Source: an uncultured Lachnospiraceae bacterium (GTDB lineage Bacteria > Bacillota > Clostridia > Lachnospirales > Lachnospiraceae). Taken from it: a DNA stretch of 64,000 nt. The stretch spans positions 1 through 64,000 of the forward strand of contig CANRJF010000004.1 in NCBI GenBank assembly GCA_947630855.1, read 5' to 3'. The position numbers and the translations under genes were made by a program. The notes beneath the pieces are model-generated. The model searched no databases. It was given only the letters and a program-made list of their open reading frames with translations, and was not told the DNA's origin. Positions 1 to 10,021 of this stretch are shown here, one piece after another (within the stretch, counting starts at the first letter, position 1; each line of letters starts with the position of its first letter).

Positions 1-110
1 TCCACCTCTGACTAATCTCAAAGTAATTTCCATTTTGGAAATGACAAGGGTGGAATTTAGTTTGGAAAATAAGTCATCTCATGCTTCCTTTAAAAATGCG
101 TGAAATTTTC

Positions 111-138
111 TTGCCATTCCGGCAAAATATGTTATAAT
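111..138 (+). promoter_or_regulatory. putative sigma-A promoter upstream of typA (TTGCCA-N16-TATAAT)
   Basis: -35/-10-like hexamers read directly, spacer 16 nt. Confidence 0.5.
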
Positions 139-209
139 AAGAAGTCGGCTGGTAACTATATTTCATTCGCGGGTATAGTATAATTTGGCTGTAAGAAAGA
201 AGGATTACT

Positions 210-2039
210 ATGAAAATGCAACGAGAGGACATCCGCAATATCGCCATCATCGCCCATGTTGACCACGGTAAGACAACACTGGTAGATGAATTGCTAAAGC
301 AAAGCGGCGTATTCCGGGAAAATCAGGAAGTACAGGAACGTGTTATGGATTCTAATGATATTGAGCGGGAACGTGGCATTACCATTTTATCCAAAAACAC
401 TGCCGTGTTTTATAAAGATATAAAAATCAACATTATTGATACTCCGGGCCATGCCGATTTCGGCGGGGAAGTGGAACGTGTACTTAAAATGGTAAACGGT
501 GTTATTCTGGTAGTTGACGCTTTTGAAGGGGTTATGCCCCAGACAAAATTTGTCTTGATGAAGGCTTTGTCCTTAGACCTTCCTGTTATTGTCTGCGTCA
601 ATAAGATTGACAGGCCGGAGGCAAGACCGGACGAGGTTATCGACGAAGTGCTGGAATTGTTTATGGATTTAGACGCCTCCGATGAACAGTTAGACTGTCC
701 CTTTATTTTTGCTTCCGCCAGGGACGGCTATGCCATGAAAGATTTAAATGAACCGAAAACGGATATGGAAGATTTATTTGATACCATTGTGGATTATATT
801 CCTGCTCCCGAAGGCGACCCGGATGCAGGCACACAGGTTCTTATCAGCACCATAGACTACAATGAGTATGTGGGACGTATCGGCGTGGGAAAAGTGGACA
901 ACGGCTGCCTTAAGATAAATCAGGATGCCATCCTTGTAAACCATCACGAGCCTGACAAGCAGCAAAAAGTACGCATCAGCAAATTATACGAATATGACGG
1001 ATTAAACAAGGTGGAAGTGACAGAGGCAAAAATCGGCTCTATTGTTGCCATTTCCGGCATTGCAGATTTGCATATCGGAGATACCATCTGTTCTGTGGAT
1101 GCCCCCGAGGCAATTCCTTTCCAGAAAATTTCCGAGCCGACTTTGTCTATGAATTTCATAGTAAACGACAGCCCCTTTGCAGGACAGGAAGGAAAATTTG
1201 TTACCTCCAGACATATCCGTGACCGTCTGTTTCGGGAATTGAATACGGATGTAAGCCTGAGGGTGGAGGAAACGGACAGCCCGGACAGCTATAAGGTATC
1301 CGGCAGGGGAGAGCTGCATTTGTCTGTGTTAATTGAAAACATGCGCCGGGAAGGCTATGAATTTGCGGTGAGTAAGGCAGAGGTTTTATATAAAGAAGAT
1401 GAAAACGGAAAACGGACGGAGCCTTTTGAACTGGCTTATGTGGATGTGCCGGATGATTTTACCGGGGCGGTTATCTCCAAACTCAGCACCAGAAAGGGCA
1501 CACTCTTAAATATGAAAGGCATCAGCGGCGGCTATACAAGGCTGGAATTTAAAATCCCTTCCAGGGGGCTTATCGGCTACCGGGGAGAATTTATGACGGA
1601 TACCAAGGGGAACGGTATTATCAATACGATTTTTGACGGCTATGAACCTTACTGCGGAGATATTGAGTACAGGAAACAGGGTTCTTTGATTGCCTTTGAA
1701 GCCGGGGAATCCGTTACCTACGGGCTTTTTTCTGCCCAGGACAGGGGTACGCTGTTTATCGGCCCCGGAGAGAAAGTGTATTCCGGCATGGTAATCGGCT
1801 CTTCCTCCCGGGCGGAAGATATTGAGATTAATGTATGCAAGAAAAAGCATCTGACCAATACCCGTTCTTCCTCTGCGGACGAAGCGCTGACCCTGGTTCC
1901 CCCCAAGATTTTAAGCCTGGAACAGGCAATTGATTTTATTGATGTGGACGAGCTTTTAGAGGTGACGCCGGAACATCTGCGCATCCGTAAGCGGATTTTA
2001 GACCCCACGCTGCGCAAGAGGGCGAATTTTAAAAAATAA
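210..2039 (+). CDS. typA: ribosome-associated translational GTPase TypA/BipA
   Basis: 609 aa; IAIIAHVDHGKTTLVDELL, ERERGITILSKN, DTPGHADFGGEVER motifs and full TypA length. Confidence 0.97.
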   Translation: MKMQREDIRNIAIIAHVDHGKTTLVDELLKQSGVFRENQEVQERVMDSNDIERERGITILSKNTAVFYKDIKINIIDTPGHADFGGEVERVLKMVNGVILVVDAFEGVMPQTKFVLMKALSLDLPVIVCVNKIDRPEARPDEVIDEVLELFMDLDASDEQLDCPFIFASARDGYAMKDLNEPKTDMEDLFDTIVDYIPAPEGDPDAGTQVLISTIDYNEYVGRIGVGKVDNGCLKINQDAILVNHHEPDKQQKVRISKLYEYDGLNKVEVTEAKIGSIVAISGIADLHIGDTICSVDAPEAIPFQKISEPTLSMNFIVNDSPFAGQEGKFVTSRHIRDRLFRELNTDVSLRVEETDSPDSYKVSGRGELHLSVLIENMRREGYEFAVSKAEVLYKEDENGKRTEPFELAYVDVPDDFTGAVISKLSTRKGTLLNMKGISGGYTRLEFKIPSRGLIGYRGEFMTDTKGNGIINTIFDGYEPYCGDIEYRKQGSLIAFEAGESVTYGLFSAQDRGTLFIGPGEKVYSGMVIGSSSRAEDIEINVCKKKHLTNTRSSSADEALTLVPPKILSLEQAIDFIDVDELLEVTPEHLRIRKRILDPTLRKRANFKK

Positions 2040-2077
2040 GAATAACAGGGGAAATTTGTTGCCCCTGCCCGCCTGCC

Positions 2078-2131
2078 GGGCGTTAAATGAAAAAGTGTCA
2101 GCCAAAGCTGACACTTTTTCATTTAACGCCC
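2078..2131. terminator. bidirectional terminator between convergent typA and dapL
   Basis: 25-bp perfect stem GGGCGTTAAATGAAAAAGTGTCAGC / GCTGACACTTTTTCATTTAACGCCC with CAAA loop. Confidence 0.85.
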
Positions 2132-2144
2132 ATATGCATAGAAA

Positions 2145-3359
2145 CTACAATTTCTTAATCCTCTCTAAAGCCGCCACCGTATTCTCGTAACTTCCGAAGG
2201 CGCTTAGTCTGAAATATCCTTCCCCGCTGGGCCCGAATCCTGAACCCGGAGTTCCTACCACATTGGCATTTTCTAAAAGATAGTCAAAAAACTCCCAGGA
2301 ATTCATGTTATTTGGTGTTTTCAGCCAGATATAAGGGCCATTCACGCCGCCAAATACGGTATAGCCTGCATCCATTAATCCCTGCTTAATCACAGAAGCA
2401 TTTTTCATATAATAAGCCACCTGCTCTTTTATCTGGGCACGTCCGGCATCGGAGTATACTGCCTCCCCTGCCCGCTGTACGATATATGGGGCACCGTTAA
2501 ATTTTGTGCCGTGGCGTCTTGCCCACATGTCCCTTAAAGATACTCCGTTACAGGTTAAATCTTTGGGCACAACGGTAAATCCAAGGCGCACTCCCGTAAA
2601 CCCGGCATTCTTGGAAAAACTGCGGATTTCGATGGCACATTCCCTTGCTCCCGGGCATTCATAAACGGAATGAGGCACATCCTTCTCTGTAATATATGCC
2701 TCATAAGCGGCATCATAGATAATCACTGCCCCTGATTTTTTTGCATAATCCACCCACTCCTGTAACTGGGATTTTGAGATAGTTGTTCCGGTTGGATTGT
2801 TGGGCAGGCAGAGATAAATGATATCCGGGGTTTCCTTCGGAAATTCCGGCACAAAATTATTTTCTGCCACACAGGGCATATAAATCACATTGCTCCAGGT
2901 CTCTGATTTGGCATCATACTCCCCTGTTCTCCCTGCCATCACATTGGAATCCACGTACACGGGATACACCGGGTCGCACACGGCAATTTTACAGTCCGGC
3001 CCGAAAATCTCCTGAATATTGCCGGAATCGCTTTTTGCCCCGTCGGATACAAACACTTCGTCTTCAGAAATATCGCATCCCCGCGCCTTATAATCATGTT
3101 CCACAATCGCTTTCCGCAAAAAATCATAGCCCAAATCCGGGGCATATCCGTGAAAAGTTTCCGCTTTGCCCATCTCGTCCACCGCCTTATGCAGTGCTTC
3201 TATAACTGCCGGAGCCAGGGGCTGCGTCACATCCCCTATACCCAGACGGATAATGTTTTTATCCGGGTTAGCCTTTGCATAGGCATCAACTTTCTTTGCA
3301 ATACTGCTGAATAAATAGCTTCCCGGCAGTTTCTGGTAATTTTCGTTAATCTGAAACAT
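2145..3359 (-). CDS. dapL: LL-diaminopimelate aminotransferase
   Basis: 404 aa; class I aminotransferase fold with LPNNPTGT and [14 protein letters not shown] motifs; adjacent to dapF. Confidence 0.95.
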   Translation of the reverse strand: MFQINENYQKLPGSYLFSSIAKKVDAYAKANPDKNIIRLGIGDVTQPLAPAVIEALHKAVDEMGKAETFHGYAPDLGYDFLRKAIVEHDYKARGCDISEDEVFVSDGAKSDSGNIQEIFGPDCKIAVCDPVYPVYVDSNVMAGRTGEYDAKSETWSNVIYMPCVAENNFVPEFPKETPDIIYLCLPNNPTGTTISKSQLQEWVDYAKKSGAVIIYDAAYEAYITEKDVPHSVYECPGARECAIEIRSFSKNAGFTGVRLGFTVVPKDLTCNGVSLRDMWARRHGTKFNGAPYIVQRAGEAVYSDAGRAQIKEQVAYYMKNASVIKQGLMDAGYTVFGGVNGPYIWLKTPNNMNSWEFFDYLLENANVVGTPGSGFGPSGEGYFRLSAFGSYENTVAALERIKKL

Positions 3360-3389
3360 GGTCTTATTCTCCTTTACGTTTTTCTATAT

Positions 3390-4226
3390 TTAAATATTAA
3401 TTTCTCCTTCAAAAACAGTGACGGCAGGGCCCTGCATATACACAAGGTTTTCTTTTTTATCCCAGGAAATCTTAAGTTCTCCTCCCAGCAAATGTACCGT
3501 CACTTCATCTTCTGTCAGCCCGTTTAACATGGCAGCCACCGCCGTGGCACATGCCCCTGTACCGCATGCCAGCGTCTCCCCGCTGCCCCGCTCCCACACA
3601 CGCATCAAAAGATTCTTTTTGTCAATAACATTTACAAATTCCGTGTTAATGCGCTCCGGGAAAGAGGGATGATTCTCAAAATCCGGCCCGATTTCCTCAA
3701 GTTTTAACTCCCTTACATCTTTCTCCAAAAAAGTAACACAGTGGGGATTTCCCATGGACACGCAGGTTACCCGGTAAGTTTTTCCCCCCACGGACAAGGG
3801 TACATCCACCGCCTGTTTGCTGTCTGCCTTTACGGGAATCTTTGCAGCAAGAAGTTCCGGCGCCCCCATATTTACTTTTACAAAAGATACTTCTCCCCCC
3901 TCAACGGTAAGGTCTAAATACTTGATTCCCCCCAGGGTTTCCACACTGATTGCGGTCTTATCCGTAAGACCCTTATCGTAAACATATTTCGCCACACAGC
4001 GTATTCCGTTTCCGCACATCTGGGCCTTTGAACCATCTGCATTATACATCTCCATGAAAAAATCCGCAACCTTTGAAGGCTTAATAAGAATCAGCCCGTC
4101 GGAACCAATACCGAAATGACGGTCACTGATTTTTATTGCCGTCTCACCGGGATTAGCCACCTGTTCCTTAAAACAATCCACATACACGTAATCATTGCCA
4201 ATGCCCTGCATTTTTGTAAATTTCAT
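3390..4226 (-). CDS. dapF: diaminopimelate epimerase
   Basis: 278 aa; MQGIGNDYVYVD, NADGSKAQMCGNGIRC and GSGETLACGTGACA motifs. Confidence 0.97.
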   Translation of the reverse strand: MKFTKMQGIGNDYVYVDCFKEQVANPGETAIKISDRHFGIGSDGLILIKPSKVADFFMEMYNADGSKAQMCGNGIRCVAKYVYDKGLTDKTAISVETLGGIKYLDLTVEGGEVSFVKVNMGAPELLAAKIPVKADSKQAVDVPLSVGGKTYRVTCVSMGNPHCVTFLEKDVRELKLEEIGPDFENHPSFPERINTEFVNVIDKKNLLMRVWERGSGETLACGTGACATAVAAMLNGLTEDEVTVHLLGGELKISWDKKENLVYMQGPAVTVFEGEINI

Positions 4227-4259
4227 GTAAATCTGCCTCCAATTCTATTATTTATGTTA

Positions 4260-4802
4260 TCAGCTATTCATCAGGCTTACAATCATCTGTGACGTTTCCA
4301 CAAAACTTATGCCGTTATCCATGCTTTTCTTTTGTATATAGCGGTGGGCTTCCTCCTCTGTCATATTATTTCTCTCCATTAACAGGGCTTTTGCCTCCCG
4401 GATAATATTTTCTTCCTCTTTTGTCCTCTCCCTGGGCTTTTTGTTCTTTTTCCTTAATCTGGAAATCTCCCCCGCCATCATATTCAAAGTCTGCAGAAGT
4501 TCATGAATCCGCATAGGCAGTTTCAGGCAGACAATATCCGTCGTTTCCCTGGTGTCACAGATTTCGGCAGATGCCACCAAAAGCATTTCAAAGCCCGGCG
4601 GCAGGTATTCATGTAATTCCGTATACATCATATCTGCAAAACGGTAACTGCAAACTACAATCCCCCCGGAAAGCCCCTGGACATGCTGTAATGCCTGGGC
4701 CCCCGTGGTACAAACTGCTTTTACATCAAAGCCGCTTTGAACAAGAATGCGTTTGATTTTGTTACCGTTTTCCAGTTTTGGAAATACAATAATCACATTC
4801 AT
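4260..4802 (-). CDS. ANTAR-domain response regulator (NasT-like, receiver without evident phospho-Asp)
   Basis: 180 aa; pseudo-receiver plus C-terminal EEENIIREAKALLMERNNMTEEEAHRYIQKKSMDNG ANTAR signature; next to glnA. Confidence 0.88.
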   Translation of the reverse strand: MNVIIVFPKLENGNKIKRILVQSGFDVKAVCTTGAQALQHVQGLSGGIVVCSYRFADMMYTELHEYLPPGFEMLLVASAEICDTRETTDIVCLKLPMRIHELLQTLNMMAGEISRLRKKNKKPRERTKEEENIIREAKALLMERNNMTEEEAHRYIQKKSMDNGISFVETSQMIVSLMNS

Positions 4803-4817
4803 TTTTCTTTACCCGTT

Positions 4818-6149
4818 TTATATTTTATAAAGATACTCATCCAGCTCCCACCGGGAAACCTGTAAACGGTATTCTTCCCACTCCGCCGTTTTTGCCTCAA
4901 TAAACTTTTCGCTGATATGTTTTCCCAATACATTCCTCACAAACTCTTCCTGCTTAAAACATGCGATTGCCTCACCCAAATCGGTGGGCAGGGTATCAAT
5001 TCCCAGTTTCTCCTTGTCCTTGGGCTTCATTTGTGACACATTCTCTGTAAGCCCTTTGGGCGGCAGAATTTTATTTTCAATTCCGTCCAGCCCTGCCGCA
5101 AGACACAATGCCAGCACCAGATAGGGGTTGGCGGAAGGGTCCGGGCATCTGAGTTCAATTCTTGTGGACTCTCCTCTGGAATGGGGAACCCTGATTAAAG
5201 GCGTGCGGTTTACGGCAGACCAGGCAATGTAATAGGGAGCCTCAAACCCCGGCACTAAACGTTTATAGGAATTGACAATGGGGTTTGTCACCAGCGCCAT
5301 GCCTTTGATATGCTTCATAATGCCGCCCATAAAATAATATGCTTCCTTACTTAATCCTAATTCTCCCGACGGCTGGTCAAATATATTTTTTCCGTCCTTG
5401 GACAAAGACATATTTACATGCATACCGGAACCGTTCATGCCCTGTTTGGGCTTTGGCATAAAACTGGCAAACAAACCGTGGCGTTTGGCAATGGTTTTAA
5501 TTGCCAGTTTGTAAGTCATTATATTATCCGCCGCCGTCAAAGCCTCATCATATTTGAAATCAATTTCATGCTGTGCCGGCGCCACCTCATGGTGGGAGGA
5601 TTCAACTTCATATCCCATATCCTCTAAAGTCAGCACCATATCGCGCCTGGCATTTTCCCCCAAATCAACGGGGCCCAAATCAAAATATCCCGCCTTCTCA
5701 TGGGTTATGGTTGTAGGCCGTCCCTCCTCGTCCGTATGGAACAGGAAAAATTCGCACTCCGGCCCCACATCAAAACGATAGCCCTGCCCGGCTGCCCTGT
5801 CAATGGCATTTTTTAATATATGTCTGCTGTCACCCTCAAAAGGCGTGCCGTCAAGACGGTAGATATCGCATATAATCCTTGCCACTTTTCCCTGCTGGGG
5901 CCTCCATGGAAAAATAACAAAAGTGTCCAAATCAGGATACAAATACATATCCGATTCTTCTATTCTTACAAACCCCTCAATATAAGAACCGTCAAAAACG
6001 CACTGATTGTCCAGCGCCTTTTCCAACTGGCTGGATGTAATGGCTATATTTTTCAATGTTCCAAACATATCCGTAAACTGAAGGCGGATAAACTCCACAT
6101 CTTCCTCCTCCACAATACGAAAAATATCCTGCTTTGTATATTTTCCCAC
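4818..6149 (-). CDS. glnA: glutamine synthetase type I
   Basis: 443 aa; GSGMHVNMSL, NPIVNSYKRLVPGFEAP, RIELRCPDPSANPYL motifs. Confidence 0.97.
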   Translation of the reverse strand: MGKYTKQDIFRIVEEEDVEFIRLQFTDMFGTLKNIAITSSQLEKALDNQCVFDGSYIEGFVRIEESDMYLYPDLDTFVIFPWRPQQGKVARIICDIYRLDGTPFEGDSRHILKNAIDRAAGQGYRFDVGPECEFFLFHTDEEGRPTTITHEKAGYFDLGPVDLGENARRDMVLTLEDMGYEVESSHHEVAPAQHEIDFKYDEALTAADNIMTYKLAIKTIAKRHGLFASFMPKPKQGMNGSGMHVNMSLSKDGKNIFDQPSGELGLSKEAYYFMGGIMKHIKGMALVTNPIVNSYKRLVPGFEAPYYIAWSAVNRTPLIRVPHSRGESTRIELRCPDPSANPYLVLALCLAAGLDGIENKILPPKGLTENVSQMKPKDKEKLGIDTLPTDLGEAIACFKQEEFVRNVLGKHISEKFIEAKTAEWEEYRLQVSRWELDEYLYKI

Positions 6150-6166
6150 TTGCTTTTCTCCTCTTT

Positions 6167-6955
6167 CTACTTTCTTTCTAAATTCCTGATATAATTTAAC
6201 ACATCCTGATATTTCATGTTCCCACCAAACAAATCCAGGGCACTGCCGATGGTTACATGAAGATTGCCCTTCCCCAATTGATACAACTTATCCAAATCAT
6301 GAAAACTGCAAACCCCTCCTGCATAGGTAACGGGAATTTTCCCCCAGTTTCCCAGAAGATTTACAAGGCCTGTTTCAATACCCCCTGCCCTGCCCTCCAC
6401 GTCCACTGCATGAATTAAAAATTCATCCGCATAGCTGCTTAACTCTTCCAGCAGGCTTTCTGTGATTTTCTCCTGAGTAAATTTCTGCCACCTGTCTGTT
6501 ACAATATAATATTCCCCGTCCTTTTTCCTGCAGCTTAAATCCAGCACAAGATGTTCTTTTCCCACTTCTCTCAAAATCTTTTCCAGATTTTTATAGTTTA
6601 TTTCCCCCTGGGAAAAAACATAGGAAGTCACCACCACATGGCTTGCGCCTTCTTTTAAAAATTCCGCCGCATTTTCCGCCGTTATGCCGCCTCCCACCTG
6701 AAATCCCAAAGGATACCCATGGAGAGCCGAAAACGCCTGGGCTTTATCCGCCTCATAATATTCGCTGTCCCTATGGTTCAAAAGAATTATGTGGCCCCCT
6801 TTTATTCCGTCTTTTTTATAAAATCCGGCATAGTAAGCCCCGTCAAGTTCCGAGACAAAATTTTCTTCTGCCTCATCCCCTTTATCCCTTAAACTGCTTC
6901 CCACAATCTGTTTCACTTTTCCGTTGTGTATGTCAATGCATGGACGAAACTCCAT
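6167..6955 (-). CDS. hisA: eukaryotic/HIS6-type phosphoribosylformimino-5-aminoimidazole carboxamide ribotide isomerase
   Basis: 262 aa; MEFRPCIDIHNGKVKQIVG, LGFQVGGGIT, HAVDVEGRAGGIE, VTYAGGV motifs. Confidence 0.85.
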   Translation of the reverse strand: MEFRPCIDIHNGKVKQIVGSSLRDKGDEAEENFVSELDGAYYAGFYKKDGIKGGHIILLNHRDSEYYEADKAQAFSALHGYPLGFQVGGGITAENAAEFLKEGASHVVVTSYVFSQGEINYKNLEKILREVGKEHLVLDLSCRKKDGEYYIVTDRWQKFTQEKITESLLEELSSYADEFLIHAVDVEGRAGGIETGLVNLLGNWGKIPVTYAGGVCSFHDLDKLYQLGKGNLHVTIGSALDLFGGNMKYQDVLNYIRNLERK

Positions 6956-6987
6956 TGATAAGACCTCCCGACGCTTTCCTACAAGAC

Positions 6988-7031
6988 AAAAAACGATGGA
7001 TTTGATTTGTCCTTTGGTATCACTCCATCGT
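6988..7031 (-). terminator. rho-independent terminator of the signalling cluster
   Basis: ACGATGGA/TCCATCGT stem followed by T-run on minus strand. Confidence 0.6.
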
Positions 7032-7040
7032 CTTACATGT

Positions 7041-7397
7041 TTACTCTAAACTATCAAGAATTTTTACTACCCTCTCGTATTCTTTTACCACTTCAGGAAA
7101 TACTTCCTCCGCCTTGGCATTTTGGCCAGCCCGGAAAAGTTCTACTACATTGCTGGTCACATCATATAAATTATCCAGGGAAAGATTGCCTCATACCCCT
7201 TTTAAAGTGTGAATGGCTCTAAAGGCATCTTCATAACGCTTTTCCGTCATTGCCGCTTTATATGTTTCATAACTGGGGTCCTTAGAAAAGTCCAAAAGAA
7301 AATGCATCATCATTTTCTCGTTTCTCCGAAAGCGGTCCAGCGCCACATCTACATTGACGCCTGCTTCCAATAACTTTTCTTTCCTGCTCTCTTCCAT
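7041..7397 (-). pseudogene. HPt (histidine phosphotransfer) domain protein with in-frame TGA (or selenocysteine codon)
   Basis: ORF 7191-7397 ends ...AIHTLKGV-TGA; the same frame continues GNLSLDNLYDVTSNVVELFRAGQNAKAEEVFPEVVKEYERVVKILDSLE-TAA. Confidence 0.8.
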
Positions 7398-7452
7398 CGA
7401 TTTTTTATCCTCCTTATATGCCGTCCGTAATTTTACTTATCTGTTTCCCGCA

Positions 7453-8535
7453 TCAATGTATGCGCATCTGCTTTACTACCTTGTTAAATACTTCTATAAT
7501 GCGGGCATCGTAAGCCGTTCCGCTTCCTTCATTGATAATGGCAACGCTCTCTTCCACTGTATGCCTTTCCCTGCTGTACCTGGCTTCCAACAGATTGTCA
7601 AAATCATTTGCCACTGCCGTAATCCTTGCAGCCAAAGGAATTTCCTCCCCTTTTACTCCCTGGGGATACCCGCTGCCGTCCCATTTTGCATGATGGTAAC
7701 AGCAAATTAAAATTGCCATATTAAGAAAATGGCTTTCCTTATTTCCCGAACCGATTTCCTCTAAGATTTTTGCCCCTTCTTCCGTATGCCTGCGCACTAC
7801 GGCTTTTTCCCTCTCCTCTTTGGAGGTATAGCCTTTTAACAGCACATCATCCGGTATCAGGAGATTTCCGATATCATGAAGCCTTGCCGCCGTCCCGATG
7901 GTTTCTATAAAATTGTTGCTCACCAGATTTTCATATTTGGGAATAAGCTGTAAGCACTGCGCCAAAAGCCTGCTGTTATGCCCCACATTATCAATATGCG
8001 TCCCTGCAAGGGCGCTGCGCTTTTCCACCACTTTTGCCAGTGCCAGCAGAACATTTTCCTGTTCTTTCTCCACCTGCTTTTTCTGGTCTGTCACCATCTT
8101 ATGCATCATCCGGTTATAATCTTCCAACTCCTGCCTGATATGATAGGCATTCATCTGGTTTTTTACCCGCATGATAATCTCAATAGGCTCAAAAGGCTTC
8201 CGAATAAAGTCCGCAACCCCTGCCTCAAAGGCCTTTCTCTTATCTGCACTGGAATCTGCCACCGTGGCAAAAATAAGGGGAATATCCCGGGTCATGGGAT
8301 TACTCTTTAACAGCCTGCAGAACTCTAACCCATCCATCCCCGGCATAGTAAAATCCGTAAGGATAAGCTGAGGCATTTTCTCCTTCATAATATCAAGGGC
8401 CTGTTCCACGCTTAATGCACAAAGAGGCTCATAGCCTTCCTCACTTAAAATTTCCCTTAAGATTTCCACATTCATCTGAATATCATCCACAATCAGTATC
8501 TTTGGAGATTCTTTTTTATTCTGTCCTGTATCCAT
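7453..8535 (-). CDS. response regulator with HD-GYP output domain
   Basis: receiver ILIVDD..LILTDFTMPGMDG; HDIGN and HHAKWDGSGYPQG motifs; likely start at MDTGQNKK, ORF extends to 8580. Confidence 0.9.
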   Translation of the reverse strand: MDTGQNKKESPKILIVDDIQMNVEILREILSEEGYEPLCALSVEQALDIMKEKMPQLILTDFTMPGMDGLEFCRLLKSNPMTRDIPLIFATVADSSADKRKAFEAGVADFIRKPFEPIEIIMRVKNQMNAYHIRQELEDYNRMMHKMVTDQKKQVEKEQENVLLALAKVVEKRSALAGTHIDNVGHNSRLLAQCLQLIPKYENLVSNNFIETIGTAARLHDIGNLLIPDDVLLKGYTSKEEREKAVVRRHTEEGAKILEEIGSGNKESHFLNMAILICCYHHAKWDGSGYPQGVKGEEIPLAARITAVANDFDNLLEARYSRERHTVEESVAIINEGSGTAYDARIIEVFNKVVKQMRIH

Positions 8536-8551
8536 AAAAAGCACCCCTTTG

Positions 8552-9988
8552 CTATTTCCCGATTTTTTCGTTAAATACATCTTTTAACTTTTCACAGGCT
8601 TCCATACTCTTATCATAATTTTCTTTTCGGATAGCCATCTCCATCTTTAAAACAGGATTCTTAAATTCTTTGCCCCCTTTTTGAAGCAGAACTTTAATGC
8701 TCTCCGCCAAAGTCTCCGCCTTTTCCCAGGAGCCTAACTCTATGGAAAGAATCAGCTTTTCCATTCTCTTTTCTATCTCGGTAATATTTTCCTCCGAGCC
8801 AAATTCCAGGAAATTCTCTACCTCATCCTCTTCCATATTTACGGTGAGGGTATTCCATTTATTATATGTCTCTTTCAAATCCTGGCTCTCATTTACATTC
8901 TGGCTGGTATGGACTTTGATATTGAAAGAAAAAGCGCTGCCCTTTCCTTTTTCGCTTTTTACCCGTACCGCTCCGTTCATCATCTCAACCAATTGCTTTG
9001 TAATGGAAAGCCCTAAGCCTGTTCCCCCAAAACGCCTGGTGATGGAAGCGTCCGCCTGGTTAAAACTCTCAAACAGCATATCCTGCTGCTCTTTGGAAAT
9101 GCCGATTCCCGTATCTTTCACCATAAAAAACAATTCAATTTCATCATTCACCTGCATGGTCTTATTGATATCCACGCTAATCTGCCCCATAAGGGTAAAC
9201 TTCACCGCATTGGAAAGAAGGTTATTTAGAATCTGCCCAATTCTCAGTTCATCCCCGATAATAAAACGGGGAATACTCTCATCAATATATAACCCAAGAT
9301 GAAGCTCCTTTTTATTGATTTCCGACATATGGGTGGCAATTACCTGGTCAATCATCTTATAAAAATCAAATTCTTCTTCATTTAATGAAAATTTTCCCAC
9401 TTCCATTTTGGAAAAATCAAGAATGTTATTGATAATGGCGGACATGTTGTCACAGCAATAGCGAATAATTTCCAATGTCCTTCTCTGCTGCTCATCTTCT
9501 ATCACGTCCAGCAAAGCAGTTACATGGCCCCGGATGCCGTTTACCGGCGTCCTCAGTTCATGGGTGACATTGGCGGTAAATTCGTTTCTCTGACGTTTAT
9601 TCTTTTCCTCTTCCGTTTTTAATTTTCGGATTCGCATGTCCATGTTCTTATTTCCGGTAATGTCCTCCGCAAAGAGATAGCCTGTTCCGTCTTCCCCGTA
9701 AAAAATCCGTAATTCCGCAGGAAAACAGGAGCTGTTTTTCCGGTACATAACCGTCTCTGTTCTTCCCAACAGCTTTTCTTTGCAAAATGCCTCAAATTCA
9801 CCGTGCACCACATGAAATTCCTGCCAGAAAATTCCTGTCATATTGCATTCTGTCAATTCTTCTTTTGTATAATCCAGCTTTTCCCTGGCAGATTTGTTGG
9901 CGTATAGTATCCTGCCTTCCTGGTCAAAAATAATTACCATCTCAAACATTTCTTCTATCAACGCCAAATCCATATCACACACTTTCAT
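8552..9988 (-). CDS. PAS-domain sensor histidine kinase
   Basis: NEFTANVTHELRTPVNGIRGH H-box, HATPase N/G boxes (NLLSNAVKFT, DTGIGIS, GGTGLGLSI). Confidence 0.92.
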   Translation of the reverse strand: MKVCDMDLALIEEMFEMVIIFDQEGRILYANKSAREKLDYTKEELTECNMTGIFWQEFHVVHGEFEAFCKEKLLGRTETVMYRKNSSCFPAELRIFYGEDGTGYLFAEDITGNKNMDMRIRKLKTEEEKNKRQRNEFTANVTHELRTPVNGIRGHVTALLDVIEDEQQRRTLEIIRYCCDNMSAIINNILDFSKMEVGKFSLNEEEFDFYKMIDQVIATHMSEINKKELHLGLYIDESIPRFIIGDELRIGQILNNLLSNAVKFTLMGQISVDINKTMQVNDEIELFFMVKDTGIGISKEQQDMLFESFNQADASITRRFGGTGLGLSITKQLVEMMNGAVRVKSEKGKGSAFSFNIKVHTSQNVNESQDLKETYNKWNTLTVNMEEDEVENFLEFGSEENITEIEKRMEKLILSIELGSWEKAETLAESIKVLLQKGGKEFKNPVLKMEMAIRKENYDKSMEACEKLKDVFNEKIGK

Positions 9989-10021
9989 TGCTGCCCCTTT
10001 CTTCCCATCTGTTTTGTACGG

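Noticed and set aside
8697-9302. 201-aa plus-strand ORF
   Set aside because: Antisense to a well-supported histidine kinase; composition typical of a shadow frame.
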